Shown one piece after another: positions 1-9,629 of a stretch of DNA of 24,435 nucleotides. The stretch comes from Cytauxzoon felis (Eukaryota; Apicomplexa; Aconoidasida; Piroplasmida; Theileriidae). The notes under the pieces were generated by a model. The model saw nothing but the letters and a program-made list of their open reading frames with translations. It was not told the DNA's origin and ran no database searches. Location of the stretch: the NCBI GenBank assembly GCA_020283715.1, contig JAIQCW010000346.1, positions 1-24,435 of the forward strand, given 5' to 3'. The position numbers and the translations under genes were made by a program. How positions within the stretch are numbered: the stretch's first letter is position 1; each line of letters starts with the position of its first letter.

Positions 1-231
1 CATTGAGTAATCTTCATGAGTTTCCCCAGAAATGATGAATTTCCTTCAAATTTTGGAGGTAAAAATGAAACTAGTGTAATTAGTGATTATTGACCTCAAG
101 TGGAAGACCCGCAGCTGATCTCAGGGAAGCGAAGGGGGAAGCAATTAGAAGAGCCACCACGGCGAGTGGCAACAGCAGGATGGACCTCAGGTGGAATGCG
201 AGTGCAATGGAGATGTGGATTGGACTTCGGG
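1..231. repeat. Composite interspersed repeat, copy R1 (truncated by window edge)
   Basis: Bases 1-91 match the long module F also found in R5 and, reversed, in R7 (shared block around gtttccccagaaat and aaaaatgaa). The boundary motif gacctcaagtgg follows at 92-103. Next comes module B (about 110-178, agctgatctcagggaagcg through ccacggcgagtgg), then a second boundary motif tggacctcaggtgg, and the copy closes with ggattggacttcggg near 217-231. It lies upstream of the first visible Ctf18 exon (acceptor AG at 508-509), so it probably sits in an intron whose donor is left of the window; that placement is inferred. Short open frames here (90-302 +, 96-344 -) are repeat-derived. Confidence 0.85.
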
Positions 232-509
232 TATGTTTCTTCGTTCGAGTAATTCACAACCTTCTCTCGACAATTATGATTAATGTAGTAGCGTATGCTT
301 AAATCATCTAATTTTACTCTTGAAAGATGATGTAGTTTAATCACTTTAACATTTTAGACTTAATGTAGTTTTATTCTAGTTTATATTTATATGCAATTCC
401 CCATGTGTAGAGATGTATTCGGTTATAAATGTATAATTAAATTAAACTATATACAATGTCTTTGACTAGTGGTAAATTTTAATTAATAAATTTATTAAAA
501 TTATTATAG

Positions 510-3500
510 ATGATAAAGATGTTGATGATATTTTATTCGACTTGTATGGATCGCAACATGTAGAAGGTTCAGAATTTGATTTTGTAAAGGCTAGTGCACC
601 AATTGATATAAATGTTGATTTACCACCCAGAAAATTGGAATATTATCCGATGGAATGTACATCATCTTACACATACAGCTGTTTGAGCATGTTAGATTTA
701 GCTCGAACATTAACTATTGGTGGTAGTGATTATTTCTCATTAGATCATACATTATTCCATCGTATGTGTTTATTAGACCAGTTGAAATTATATAAATCCA
801 CCGCACATTTAATCCATGGTGAATCATTCGCTCTCAAATCTACTAGTTATGGACCCAGTAATCCACCATTATATCTAAAATACTATAAACATGATGAATT
901 TAACTCATTACAGTATGATACTATTAGCAATAGAACATCATTATTGTCATCTTCCATAGATGAACTCTTAAAGTACGTTAATCACTCATCCAATCATAAC
1001 CTCTAGGAAAATATTCAATTCAAATTCAAATAAAAAGAAAAATGACAGTTTAAATAGAATAGTTATACGAAAAAAAAGAAAAGGAGTAAAAATTCCTCTA
1101 GAACCGATGATACAGATACACATAAAAATTGGTGCTCAAAATACACACCCAATTACTTCTCCGAACTACTCACAAATGAAAATATAAATCTCGAAGTATG
1201 TTTATCACACATTACAACTCCACTCGAGGTCCAATCCTACTCTTCATTACACCTCTCTTCGTCTTGCAGACAGCTCCTCTAATTATTCATCTCTAAAGAG
1301 TAAAGCCACTCCCAGAGATCGTGGCAGAGGAGTAGTGGATTGGACCTCGAGTGGAACCCGTAGCTGATCTATGGAAAGCGGAGGGGGAAGTAAATAGAGG
1401 AGCCACCACGACAGTGGGAAGAGGAGGTGTAATGAAGAGTAGGATTGGACCTCGAGTGGAGCGGTAACTATGTTCATTCAGTTCAATAAATATTGATGAT
1501 GTAAATAATATATGATTTTTATAGTGTTTGAGATGGTTATCTAGTTGGAATAGTTCATCTACTTATAAGGATGGTTATGATTTGGATAAGCGTATATTAT
1601 TGATTGGCGGTCCACCTGGTGTTGGTAAGACTGTATTGGTTCGTGTGATATCATCTCATTGTGGTTATAATGTTGTTGAAATAAATGCTAGTGATGATCG
1701 TTCAAAGGGTAGGATAATACCTATAATTAATGGTATTATAACTGTTAATTCTGCAAATTTGAAGAAGCCTAACTTATGTTTATTAGAGGACATTGATAAT
1801 TTATCGCATAATGAATTACATATTATATCATATCTTAAAGGTTTATCTAATAAACGCACTATAAAAGGTAATAATCTTATTAGAAGGTAAATATTATAGT
1901 GTTTATTGGGTAAATTATCCTCACATTTAGACCAATTATATGTACATGTAATGATGTTTATGATCGTAAATTAAGAGAATTACGTGATATATCAAAGGTT
2001 GTAATAATAGATGAATGTGATTCTATGATGTTACAACAACGTTTAGAATACATTTTAGATCGCGAAGGTTATATCGCTGATCCTGAATTTATACAAGAAT
2101 TACAATCTACATATAAGAATGATATTAGATCATGCCTAAGTGCATTAGAATTTTTATCCAGGTATTTTGACCCCATAATAATTATTTTACCCCATTTAGT
2201 TATGGTGGTGATTTGGAGGGTTTGAATCAATTAGATTTATCTAAGGATAATAAGGAGGGTATAGATAATTTATTGAATTTAGTATATAATAGTAATGATG
2301 ATCCTAGTACATTAACAAAAATTGAACCACAATTAACATCAACTATTAATAATATAGGTTTTAATATTACAACTTCATTACTATCCGAAAATACTTGTAT
2401 GCTACCAACTAAAAGATACGATCACTTCACTAAATTAACAATTTTCTTGGGTAAACCCCATAATAATTTACCCCATATTTATAATTATAGATTATATAAC
2501 ACAGGGTGATTGTGTATTTAATAGGGTTGGCAATACATCGATACAGATATTGAATGTAGCATGTGGTTTTGTGAATAAATTTATATGTAATACAAAGAAT
2601 AATTATTATAAAAGATTATATCCATCAAAATTAGTATATAATAAATATATCAATAAACAGACACAAGCTAGAAATGTATTACAATCGTTGAAAAAATCAT
2701 CATTACCCATCATTACACAAGGTATTTAAAATATTGGGTTATGGGGATAAAAAACACCATAGGAATATTAAATATGACGTTTTCATACGAGATAATACCA
2801 TATATATTAGATTATATAGTAAAAGCCAATAATACAATCACAAATTTATCAACATCATTCATATTACGAATACTAAAAGGTAATTTAATACATTATTAAA
2901 TTCCAACAATCATAGGACTCGATACCATATGGGAATGCTTATGCCCATTAGGACTAGTTAAACTACCACAATCACTACTACATATCATGAAAGCAACAAC
3001 ACTAATAACCATACTAGGAATCAATCTCGTAGATGTAAGTTTACAGAGAATTATTAAATGGAATTTGTACAATCAAACTCGATGTCCAATCCAACTCTCT
3101 TATTCTTGCAGACAGCTCTCCACCTGAGGTCCAATCCAACTCACTTCCACTCGCCGTGGAGGCTTCTTCCAATTACCTATCTCTAAAGAGTAGAGCCACT
3201 CCCGGAGATCGTGGAGAAGGTAGTGATGAAGTTAGTGATGGATCATCCATCATGGGAATGATGGAAGATGGTGCTAAGGATGTGTTGGATGTAACCTCAA
3301 GTGGAACCCGAAGCTGATCTACGGGAAGCGTAGGGGGAGGTAATTGGAAGAGCTGTCTGTAAGACGAAAAGAGGTGGATTGGACTTTGAGTGTAATGTAT
3401 AAAAATGATATATAGGTGAATCAATTAAAGTGTTACGATCCGCCGATAATGACTTTATATTTTATGGATAAAAAGGTTCAGAGTATGGATATTCCTGAGA

Positions 3501-3955
3501 AATCGGGTGGTATATTACGTGACATTGTAGAGTATTTGCGTTGTGGTAGTATATCTATATTGAATAATGAGAATGATTCGCATTTTCAGGGTTCAACAAA
3601 GTATAAGGAGTCGAGTGCATTTATGAATATTAATGACGCTATAAAATATATTTATAGCAATGGTATTAGGAAATTTAATATGTTGAATAAACCCGACATT
3701 ATTAAAATAGAGCCTGTTGAACATAAAGATTATGATGTGCCTTGTATTAAAACACATAAAGAAATACCGACCATTACATTTTCACATTTAACGTATAATG
3801 ATTATGTTGCGGTTAAGAAATTGTATAATGATATGCTTAGTGATCGTATTAATAATATTAAAAGGACTAAACCAATTATAAAGACTTGTGGAAGGTATAA
3901 ATATCAAGACCAAAATTGTTCCGCTGTTCGTTGTATCATTAATGAATTAGATTAG
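510..3955 (+). CDS. CTF18: Ctf18-type alternative clamp loader subunit (AAA+ ATPase), 5' partial, multi-exon
   Basis: Large subunit of the Ctf18-RFC complex, which in other eukaryotes (with Dcc1, Ctf8 and RFC2-5) acts on PCNA at forks and in sister-chromatid cohesion. Exons read as 510-972, about 1063-1195, 1525-1886, 1931-2161, 2200-2450, 2491-2721, 2763-2879, 2916-3034 and 3416-3955, all GT-AG with consistent phase; the 973-1062 intron is the least certain. Visible landmarks: the pre-AAA motif NWCSKYTPNYFSELL (exon at 1063), Walker A GGPPGVGKT, then EINASDDRS typical of RFC1/Ctf18, a Walker B-like LLEDID, sensor-1 region RPIICTCND, and NDIRSCLSALEFL of the lid. The C-terminus has YKYQDQNCSAVR, resembling the conserved Ctf18 tail that binds Dcc1-Ctf8. 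The first exon opens in phase after an acceptor at 509, so the N-terminus lies to the left. Introns 1196-1524 and 3035-3415 hold repeats R2 and R3; the other resolved introns are 36-44 nt, plus the uncertain 90-nt one. Walker B reads ED where DE is expected. Confidence 0.9.
1218..1461. repeat. Composite interspersed repeat R2, inside Ctf18 intron 1196-1524
   Basis: The ends form a near-perfect terminal inverted repeat: ctccactcgaggtccaatcc at 1218-1237 and its complement ending at 1461. An extra outer dyad (ttac...gtaa) lies just beyond. The order inside is: module D (cttgcagacagctc), module C (ctctaaagagtaaagccac, then ending in cgtgg), boundary motif ggattggacctcgagtgg (about 1337-1354), module B (gtagctgatctatgg...), and the closing boundary motif. 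The host intron is 329 nt, with about 22 nt left and 63 nt right of the element, so the splice sites are not part of the repeat. Confidence 0.93.
3076..3393. repeat. Composite interspersed repeat R3, inside Ctf18 intron 3035-3415
   Basis: It opens with a diverged boundary motif aactcgatgtccaatcc and closes with ggattggactttgagtg. Between them are module D (cttgcagacagctc), a ccacctgaggtccaatcc boundary, ccactcgccgtgg, module C with cactcccggagatcgtgg, module E (about 3240-3300, atgggaatgatggaagatgg), the boundary acctcaagtgg, module B (agctgatctacgggaagcg), and a reversed D (gagctgtctgtaagacg). Module E recurs reversed in R8 and R9. The host intron is 381 nt, starts GTAAGT and ends ATATAG. 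Confidence 0.92.
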
Positions 3956-4400
3956 CTATTAATTTGTTATACTCTTTATATTGATAGGAGGTGAAGGAGA
4001 CGTAGATTCGGGAGAGGAGTTGTAATGTTCCTAAGGACATTGAGAGGATTAAAATAGGATACCAATGAGACCAAGCTTGTAGAGCAGGTTTATTATTAGC
4101 AGGATCAGCGTCAGTACCTTTTTGATTATTAGTTTTATCTTTAACATCACGTGGGATACCGAATAATTCTCCAATGGAGGCTTTATTTGGTATAACGGAT
4201 CCAGCGTCATTACCACTACGATATTTATCTCCAAGTTGATAGTATTATCCAATTGGGAGTTTGAATTATTATTTCCCTAGATAAAATAATAAATCTTGCA
4301 ATAAACATAGCAACCTTACATAGAGCTGGATATTTATGGTCTTTAGGAGCAGCATCATCAGGAGCTTGAACCATTTCTATTTTTGTGATATGTTTTCCAT
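3939..4400 (-). pseudogene. Remnant or unresolved fragment of a Tpr/ENT-like membrane protein gene
   Basis: On the minus strand, two open stretches in different frames look protein-like. The first starts at an ATG at 4400 (MENISQK) and includes DAAPKDHKYPALCKVAMF before a stop near 4218. The second runs from about 4240 to a stop at 3939 and includes GELFGIPRDVKDK and HWYPILILSMSLGT. The last string resembles HWSPILMLTFSLGT at the start of the C-terminal membrane half of the intact neighbour at 4714-6937. The remaining transmembrane segments are missing, and no clean GT-AG pair joining the frames was settled, so a decayed duplicate is the simplest reading. A real gene with unrecognised small introns, or extra 3' exons of the neighbour, cannot be excluded. 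The stop overlaps the last codons of Ctf18 on the other strand. Confidence 0.5.
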
Positions 4401-4547
4401 TTTTATTTCAAATTATCACCCTACAATCATTTACAAATGAATTATTGAGGTGATTTATGTATTCTGAGGATTATAGTGAAATTGTGGTGTTTTTATCCCG
4501 ATATTTATAGTGCATGTGAGGTTAAGTATTTATAGTGCTTATATTTT

Positions 4548-4677
4548 CGCCACGATCTCCGGGAGTGGGTCTACTCTTTAGAGATAGGTAATTAGAAGAA
4601 GCTGTCTGCAAGACGAAGAGAGGTGGATTGGACCTCAGGTGGAGGCGAGTGGAACGGAGATGGATTGGAATTCGATG
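4548..4677. repeat. Composite interspersed repeat R4 (short copy)
   Basis: This is the simplest copy. It starts with reversed module C (ccacgatctccgggagtgg, then ctctttagagataggtaatt), continues with reversed module D (gctgtctgcaagacg), then boundary ggattggacctcaggtgg, and ends with ggattggaattcgatga. It lies 37 bp past the stop of the minus-strand membrane protein gene at 4714, so it may be in that gene's 3' UTR or in a downstream intron. Relative to that transcript, module C is in sense orientation. Confidence 0.88.
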
Positions 4678-4713
4678 AAAGGCGTCAGTAACACAATGTA
4701 AATGAGGCAAGTT

Positions 4714-6937
4714 TTAAATATACCAATGATACATCGATGTGTTCAAATACCCATCACATGGGAACATCGTACATACACAAGTTATTAACATTAATAATAC
4801 AGAAAATTGATTTATAGGACCGACGAATCCATCATAACTTTGTTTGTCACCACCACCAAATCCCGTAGACTCCATGAGTTCCTGGATGGTGTTGAAGGTG
4901 ACACCAAAAAATCCAACGACATAAGGATTATCCTTAACATGTCTACCTATAAATCCATCAGGGAAGTGGAGTGTACTGAAGAATACGTAAAGACAAATCA
5001 AATATATAATTCCGCCGAACCATACATAATTATACAAATTTCTTTTTACATCTTTCAGATCACGCGGCTGCCAAGGGTCATAATCCTGTTTTCCATCAAT
5101 CCATTTTTTACCCGGACCTACAGGACCGATCACAGGAAGTTCCAAGTCTAATATAGCTAATCCAAGATTTGGCAAAGCACAAATGACAACAATCCACAAA
5201 TCAATCTTCTCAGCTCTCTCAGGATCAATTAAAGAATATGGGGAAATCATGGGGTAAAAAGCGTAAATGGTTCCGAGCGAAAAAGTTAACATAAGGATGG
5301 GGGACCAGTGATCAGTATTATCAAAATAGACCAATTCTTTAAAAGTACCCTGTCTAACCATCGCATCGAGCTTAGAAGCAATTGCTTCATGGTTAGCTTC
5401 ATTAGCACCAGTTTTTTCTGGTAGGTTTTGTGATGCATTTATTCCCTTCAATTTGTTCTGGAATATCCACTTCTTACCTTTACCGTACCAGTGATTTTTT
5501 TTCACTACCAGTAGCACCTGTTTGATAATACAAGAGTTGAGGTGTTTCAAGTTTAGGTTTATCCAAATCCCCATCCTCGTAAAATACCCATACTTTCTTA
5601 CCCTGAGCAATAGTTATATTACCAGGAATCCCTTTCAATAATTCACCCTTGTAACTAAATTTAATATTATCAAGGCTACTGCTACTATTAACATGCTCAT
5701 ATGCTATATATCCTGGTATAGTGGAATTATCCTTAGTAACAGTAATTGTTGTAGTGCCATTCGGACCCGTTTTATATTGATGACTAGTATTTACACCCTT
5801 TTCATCCGTCTTCTCTATATGAATTACAGTTTGAGTATTAGCCCAATCATTAAGCATATCCAGGTGCATTAAAAGGTCGTTATTAGTCTTGGTAGGTTCT
5901 CCATCAATATTAGTTTCTTGAGACCATTGATCATCACTACTACTAGGATTCGTTTTCTTGTAATAATCGTATCCACTTTGTTTAACAACACATACCAATA
6001 GTGGTTGATCAATATTTGTCCCTCCATGATAAACGTGGACAAATTTTGTATTAGTTTTAGTTATATCATCAGCTAGAGCATCTCTAAGTTCTGTACTAGC
6101 GTTCTTTTTAATTTTCTTCACTGTAAATCTATCCTTATTAGGCATATAATGTGTCAATCTCTTGAAACCGCTCTTGGGATTATTAACCATGGTAAAGACT
6201 TTAACTGTAGTATTACTACTTGTATAATTACTCGTAGTTTCAATTTGTATTTCAACACTAGCTGGAGTAGCAGCTAAGTTTTTACCAATTGTTGAAAGAT
6301 TCAATGATAGTGGAGGCATCATTTGCATCACTTGATCCCACGTCCATAATCCGCCGGTGAGACAGAGGGAAAACGCTGTAAACCAATATTGTACCACAAC
6401 CAGCCTATAATCATAGTCGTCCCAAAAGTATATGTTGTAAAAGTATTTATATGTATTATGTACAAGGAACGTTACAAATGAAGATGCAGGTATTCCAGCT
6501 CCGTACATTGTTGCATTGAAATTAACTCCAAAACCAAAGTTAGATGAAAATCCATTGGCAAATGTGATTGAAACAACAGACCAATAAAAGGATTCAAAAT
6601 TCCCATAATCATCACCACTAATAAATAAGAAGTAAGATATAACGGTAGCAAGAAACATAATCCATATTGTGATACAGGAGATTATCCTTTTAAACTTGTC
6701 ACTATGGAAAAACCAATCATTTACAGATGATATAAAGAAGGCTATGGATGTTGATGTTAAGCTTGCCAATTCCATGGGAGTGTGAATTTTGTAAATGAAT
6801 AATGGCACAGTACATTGTGGAAAATGAAATCTCTTAACAACATGATTGGCACAGAGCATAGCTATCCTATGCGGTGTAAGCATAACGAACCCATTTAAAA
6901 ACATACAAATTATACCCAGCCATTTCTCTTTATCCAT
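4714..6937 (-). CDS. Tpr/ENT-like polytopic membrane protein with FAINT-like extramembrane domain, two exons
   Basis: Exon 1 is 6937-5518 and exon 2 is 5477-4714. The 40-nt intron 5517-5478 (GTGCTA...TAAAG) joins the frames without a shift and gives LLYYQTGKKWIFQNK across the junction, 727 residues in all. The N-terminal half has about six membrane segments (near residues 5-25, 50-72, 85-108, 118-140, 145-168, 178-198). A hydrophilic region (about 230-500) holds beta-rich segments such as FVHVYHGGTNIDQPLLVCVV and KVWVFYEDGDLDKPKL, resembling the Theileria FAINT (DUF529) style; this is a weak match by eye. The C-terminal half has about five more segments starting SPILMLTFSLGTIYAFYP. A 6+5 arrangement with a large loop is the topology of equilibrative nucleoside transporters, and Theileria Tpr proteins have similar membrane halves. 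Substrate and location are unknown. It shares layout and an ESxGFxG motif with the gene at 15869-18073. Confidence 0.75.
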
Positions 6938-7361
6938 TTTATAACAATATCCTTGGTTCCATTTTTTCTTTACCCCAAATTATCCCTCTCCCCTGTCATT
7001 TAAAGGACTAATATTATATATATAATTATATAAAATTAATAATATCATTACCTACTATTATACTTCACTATACTTCAATTCATGTAAACACAAATTATTG
7101 ATGGATACTTTAATAATAAATTACAATACAATTAAATCATGATTATAAACAGAATAATATCAACTATTGCAAGATAAATACATGAATTATTTTATTATAA
7201 ATTACTGGAATCTGATGAAAATGTTATAGTGAAATGGGAATATGGGGGTAAACCTCACAATTATAGTGCTGCCCAACAAATTCTATAGATTGGAAATAAA
7301 ATTAAAAGTACAACTAGTGTTGGACTTTGATCAATTTAAATTTAACAAAATTGCGATTCTT
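6938..7361. other. Intergenic, AT-rich; presumed promoter of the 6937 membrane protein gene
   Basis: This 424-nt gap separates two minus-strand genes. It holds the 5' flank of the membrane protein gene and the 3' flank of the kinase gene. The sequence is very AT-rich with poly-AT runs (around 7016-7035). There is no composite repeat, no convincing ORF, and I recognise no RNA gene. Confidence 0.6.
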
Positions 7362-8999
7362 CTAGGTTTGAATATCTACTCTGCGTCGTAGACTTTTTTT
7401 GAGTGTTCCATCGATTGACTCTGCATTTGTGGTGAGACTTTGTAGTAATCCATTGGTGGTATGTGCAATGGTTTTAAGGTGTAGATCATCTTTACTAAAT
7501 GTGTAATTATCAATCCTTCTTTTTTTATCTTCATGTAGAATATTCAGATCATCATTTCGTATAATCGATGTTTTATTTTGTGAAGTGACTATAGGTGTAC
7601 TTAATTGTGATAGCATTGGTGAAGAGTATTGTGATAATAATGGTGAATATATATCATCTACACATGATGGTTTCATATCATTTGTTGTACCACGTATTGT
7701 ATGTGCATTCAAACCATAAAATTTTAATGATTCTTGACTATTCAATAAATTATATCCTTCATTACATTTTTTTGCACCACTTATACCATTTTTATTAAAA
7801 TTTCCCCCACTTTCATATTTTCCCCCACTACCCTCTTTTTTCCCCATATCATCTTTTTTATCTTGTTTATTATCTTTATATAATTTTTGACGATGATGAT
7901 TTGAATGTAATCTAAGTGTACAATCGAAGATATTAGGTAATCCAGCTAGCCAAGGATGTGCTAATGCATCATTAGCGGATGAGATACGTCTATTTTTATC
8001 AAATGATAGAAGACGTTTACATAAATCTCTAGCTAATGGGAATTCTATAAGTGGTGGTGTATTAAAATCGATACCATTAGCTTCAGCAGCAGCTAATATA
8101 GCATGACTAGCTTTAGCATCATACATTTTATCCATAGAAATAGGTGGTATACCAGTCATTAATATATATAATACAATACCAACAGACCAAAGATCAGATG
8201 CTGTAGAATATTCATCACCTCTTAATATTTCTGGTGCTAAATAACCATAAGTACCAACAAGTCTACGTTTACCATTAACAATTTCACTTTTATCATTATT
8301 GCGATCAGTCATTTTACATGTATCAAAATCAATAAGTGCTAATTCATAACGTTCTTGTATAGGTAATATAGATTTAGTAGGATTTCTAAACATAATATTT
8401 TCAGGTTTTATATCACGATGTAATAAATTCATAGAATGTAGGGTATCTACAGCATTTAATATTTGACGAAATATATATTTACAAATATCTTCTGGTATAG
8501 CTTTTTCTTTTAATAAATATTCAAATAATTCACCACCTATAAATTTTTCTGTTACTATATAAAAACTTGTCTCAGATTCCCATATCTGATCTATCCTCAT
8601 TAAATTAGGCATATTAGGCATATTTAATAATTTTTCACATAATGTACGCCAATTATTTAAACTATCAATACCAGGTGGTATACGTGATTTCGATATTATC
8701 TTTAATATCTTTGGCTCACCCGTCTTACGATCTATTATATCACGTAATAATGGTCTAGATGATGATTTTTTTACACAATCAGCACATACACGTAATTCTG
8801 CACCTATATAATAATAACTAGATAATTTACTACCAGCCGATAATCTACGTATCTTCTTATAACTACCATTACGTAATCCATCCATATTCGATACAAAACC
8901 ATCTACAGATGATGTTTGAGATGATATCTTACCATCATCACGATTATTACTCCTACCTTCCACCGTATTCATCTCTATTATATAAATACAACTACACAA
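7362..8999 (-). CDS. CAMK-like Ser/Thr protein kinase with DFD instead of DFG
   Basis: One uninterrupted frame of 545 codons. Met1 is given; Met10 at 8972 (MNTVEGRSNN) is an equally good or better start. The kinase domain spans about residues 63-352. The candidate catalytic Lys is K100 in KILKIISK, the catalytic loop is HRDIKPEN (194-201), the activation segment starts DFD (224-226), APE is at 255-257, and DLWSVGIVLYIL and AHPW match CAMK-group subdomains IX-XI. The glycine-rich loop (IGAELRVCADC) is degenerate and the DFG glycine is replaced by Asp. There are no EF-hands, so it is not a canonical CDPK. A low-complexity Asn/Ser/Lys-rich tail fills 370-545, with short repeats (PLLSQYSSPMLSQLSTP). 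Substrate and location are unknown. HRD and the metal-binding Asp remain, so activity is possible. Confidence 0.88.
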   Translation of the reverse strand: MCSCIYIIEMNTVEGRSNNRDDGKISSQTSSVDGFVSNMDGLRNGSYKKIRRLSAGSKLSSYYYIGAELRVCADCVKKSSSRPLLRDIIDRKTGEPKILKIISKSRIPPGIDSLNNWRTLCEKLLNMPNMPNLMRIDQIWESETSFYIVTEKFIGGELFEYLLKEKAIPEDICKYIFRQILNAVDTLHSMNLLHRDIKPENIMFRNPTKSILPIQERYELALIDFDTCKMTDRNNDKSEIVNGKRRLVGTYGYLAPEILRGDEYSTASDLWSVGIVLYILMTGIPPISMDKMYDAKASHAILAAAEANGIDFNTPPLIEFPLARDLCKRLLSFDKNRRISSANDALAHPWLAGLPNIFDCTLRLHSNHHRQKLYKDNKQDKKDDMGKKEGSGGKYESGGNFNKNGISGAKKCNEGYNLLNSQESLKFYGLNAHTIRGTTNDMKPSCVDDIYSPLLSQYSSPMLSQLSTPIVTSQNKTSIIRNDDLNILHEDKKRRIDNYTFSKDDLHLKTIAHTTNGLLQSLTTNAESIDGTLKKSLRRRVDIQT

Positions 9000-9149
9000 T
9001 CTATAATAATAAATATCATATTATATCATACATGAATTGAAAATATCCCAAATATAGGATATATAGTACCAATTTCCATAATTTCAAGAAAATCACATAC
9101 AAATCATTTCCAATCGATAATCTTCACTTGTAGTCAAACCCATCTTATC
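9000..9149. promoter_or_regulatory. Presumed promoter and 5' UTR of the kinase gene
   Basis: This AT-rich stretch lies between the kinase start on the minus strand and repeat R5. No recognisable motif was found; the assignment rests on position only. Confidence 0.35.
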
Positions 9150-9629
9150 TTCCACTAGGCGTTCAACTTGAGGTCCAATCCAACTCATCATCCACTTGGC
9201 GTGGACCCTCTTCTATTTATTTCCCCCTCAAACTCCCAGAGATCGTTTTCGGGTATTCCACTTTCACCTGAGGTTATAAATCTAATCTCGACGAGATAAG
9301 TCTAAAGTGACGGAATCCATGTTTGTTAGTATAACTCAATCAATATAAATTGGATTAAAGTGAGGATGAGTATATTAGATACAATCATCAAGATCCTTTT
9401 TAATGAAGTATTGACATTTAAAATTCATTCAATGATGGTTGAGATATTGTCACTAGTTTCCCCAGAAATTATGAAATTCCTTCAAAATTTGGGAGTAAAA
9501 ATGAAGTTAGTGAAATTAGTGATTGGACCTCGAGTGGAACCCGTAGCTGATCTCAGGGAAGCGGAGGGGGAAGTAAATAGAAGAGGCTCCACGCCTAGTG
9601 GAAGACCTCAAGTGGAGAGCTGTCTGTGA
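9150..9629. repeat. Composite interspersed repeat R5 (long copy with module F)
   Basis: It opens ttccactaggcg, then aacttgaggtccaatcc, ccacttggcgtgg, a module C-like piece (actcccagagatcg), and then boundary tcacctgaggtt. Module F follows (about 9263-9526), beginning with the inverted-repeat-bearing stretch near 9270-9320. After it come gattggacctcgagtgg, module B (cgtagctgatctcagggaag), ccacgcctagtgg, and the closing acctcaagtggag. It lies between two minus-strand genes and not obviously in an intron. Module F aligns with reversed bases 13094-13355 of R7 and with bases 1-91 of R1. Confidence 0.9.
9366..9530 (+). other. Degenerate mini-ORF within repeat module F
   Basis: In R5 this stretch reads as an open frame starting MSILDTIIKILFNEVL and containing VSPEIMKFLQNLGVKMK. 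The reversed equivalent in R7 (ATG near 13240 on the minus strand) reads [16 protein letters not shown], a stop, then [17 protein letters not shown] in the same frame with no indels. R1 carries [17 protein letters not shown] with further stops. The pattern suggests a once-coding fragment carried by the repeat. It continues into module B, so the 89-codon frame at 9360-9629 is not a credible gene. Confidence 0.45.

Noticed and set aside
3173..3424. Repeat-derived ORFs with PLEVQS, SSNYLSLK or VALLFRD peptides (also 1283-1477, 4522-4710, 15490-15678, 20534-20746)
   Set aside because: Each lies wholly in composite repeats, on either strand, with no shared start or frame; they are likely false gene predictions.
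5478..5517. Apparent +1 frameshift at a run of eight A (minus strand) between two overlapping frames of the membrane protein
   Set aside because: A 40-nt GT-AG intron (5517-5478) joins the frames exactly and gives a smooth protein, in line with other introns here, so programmed frameshifting or a broken gene is not needed.
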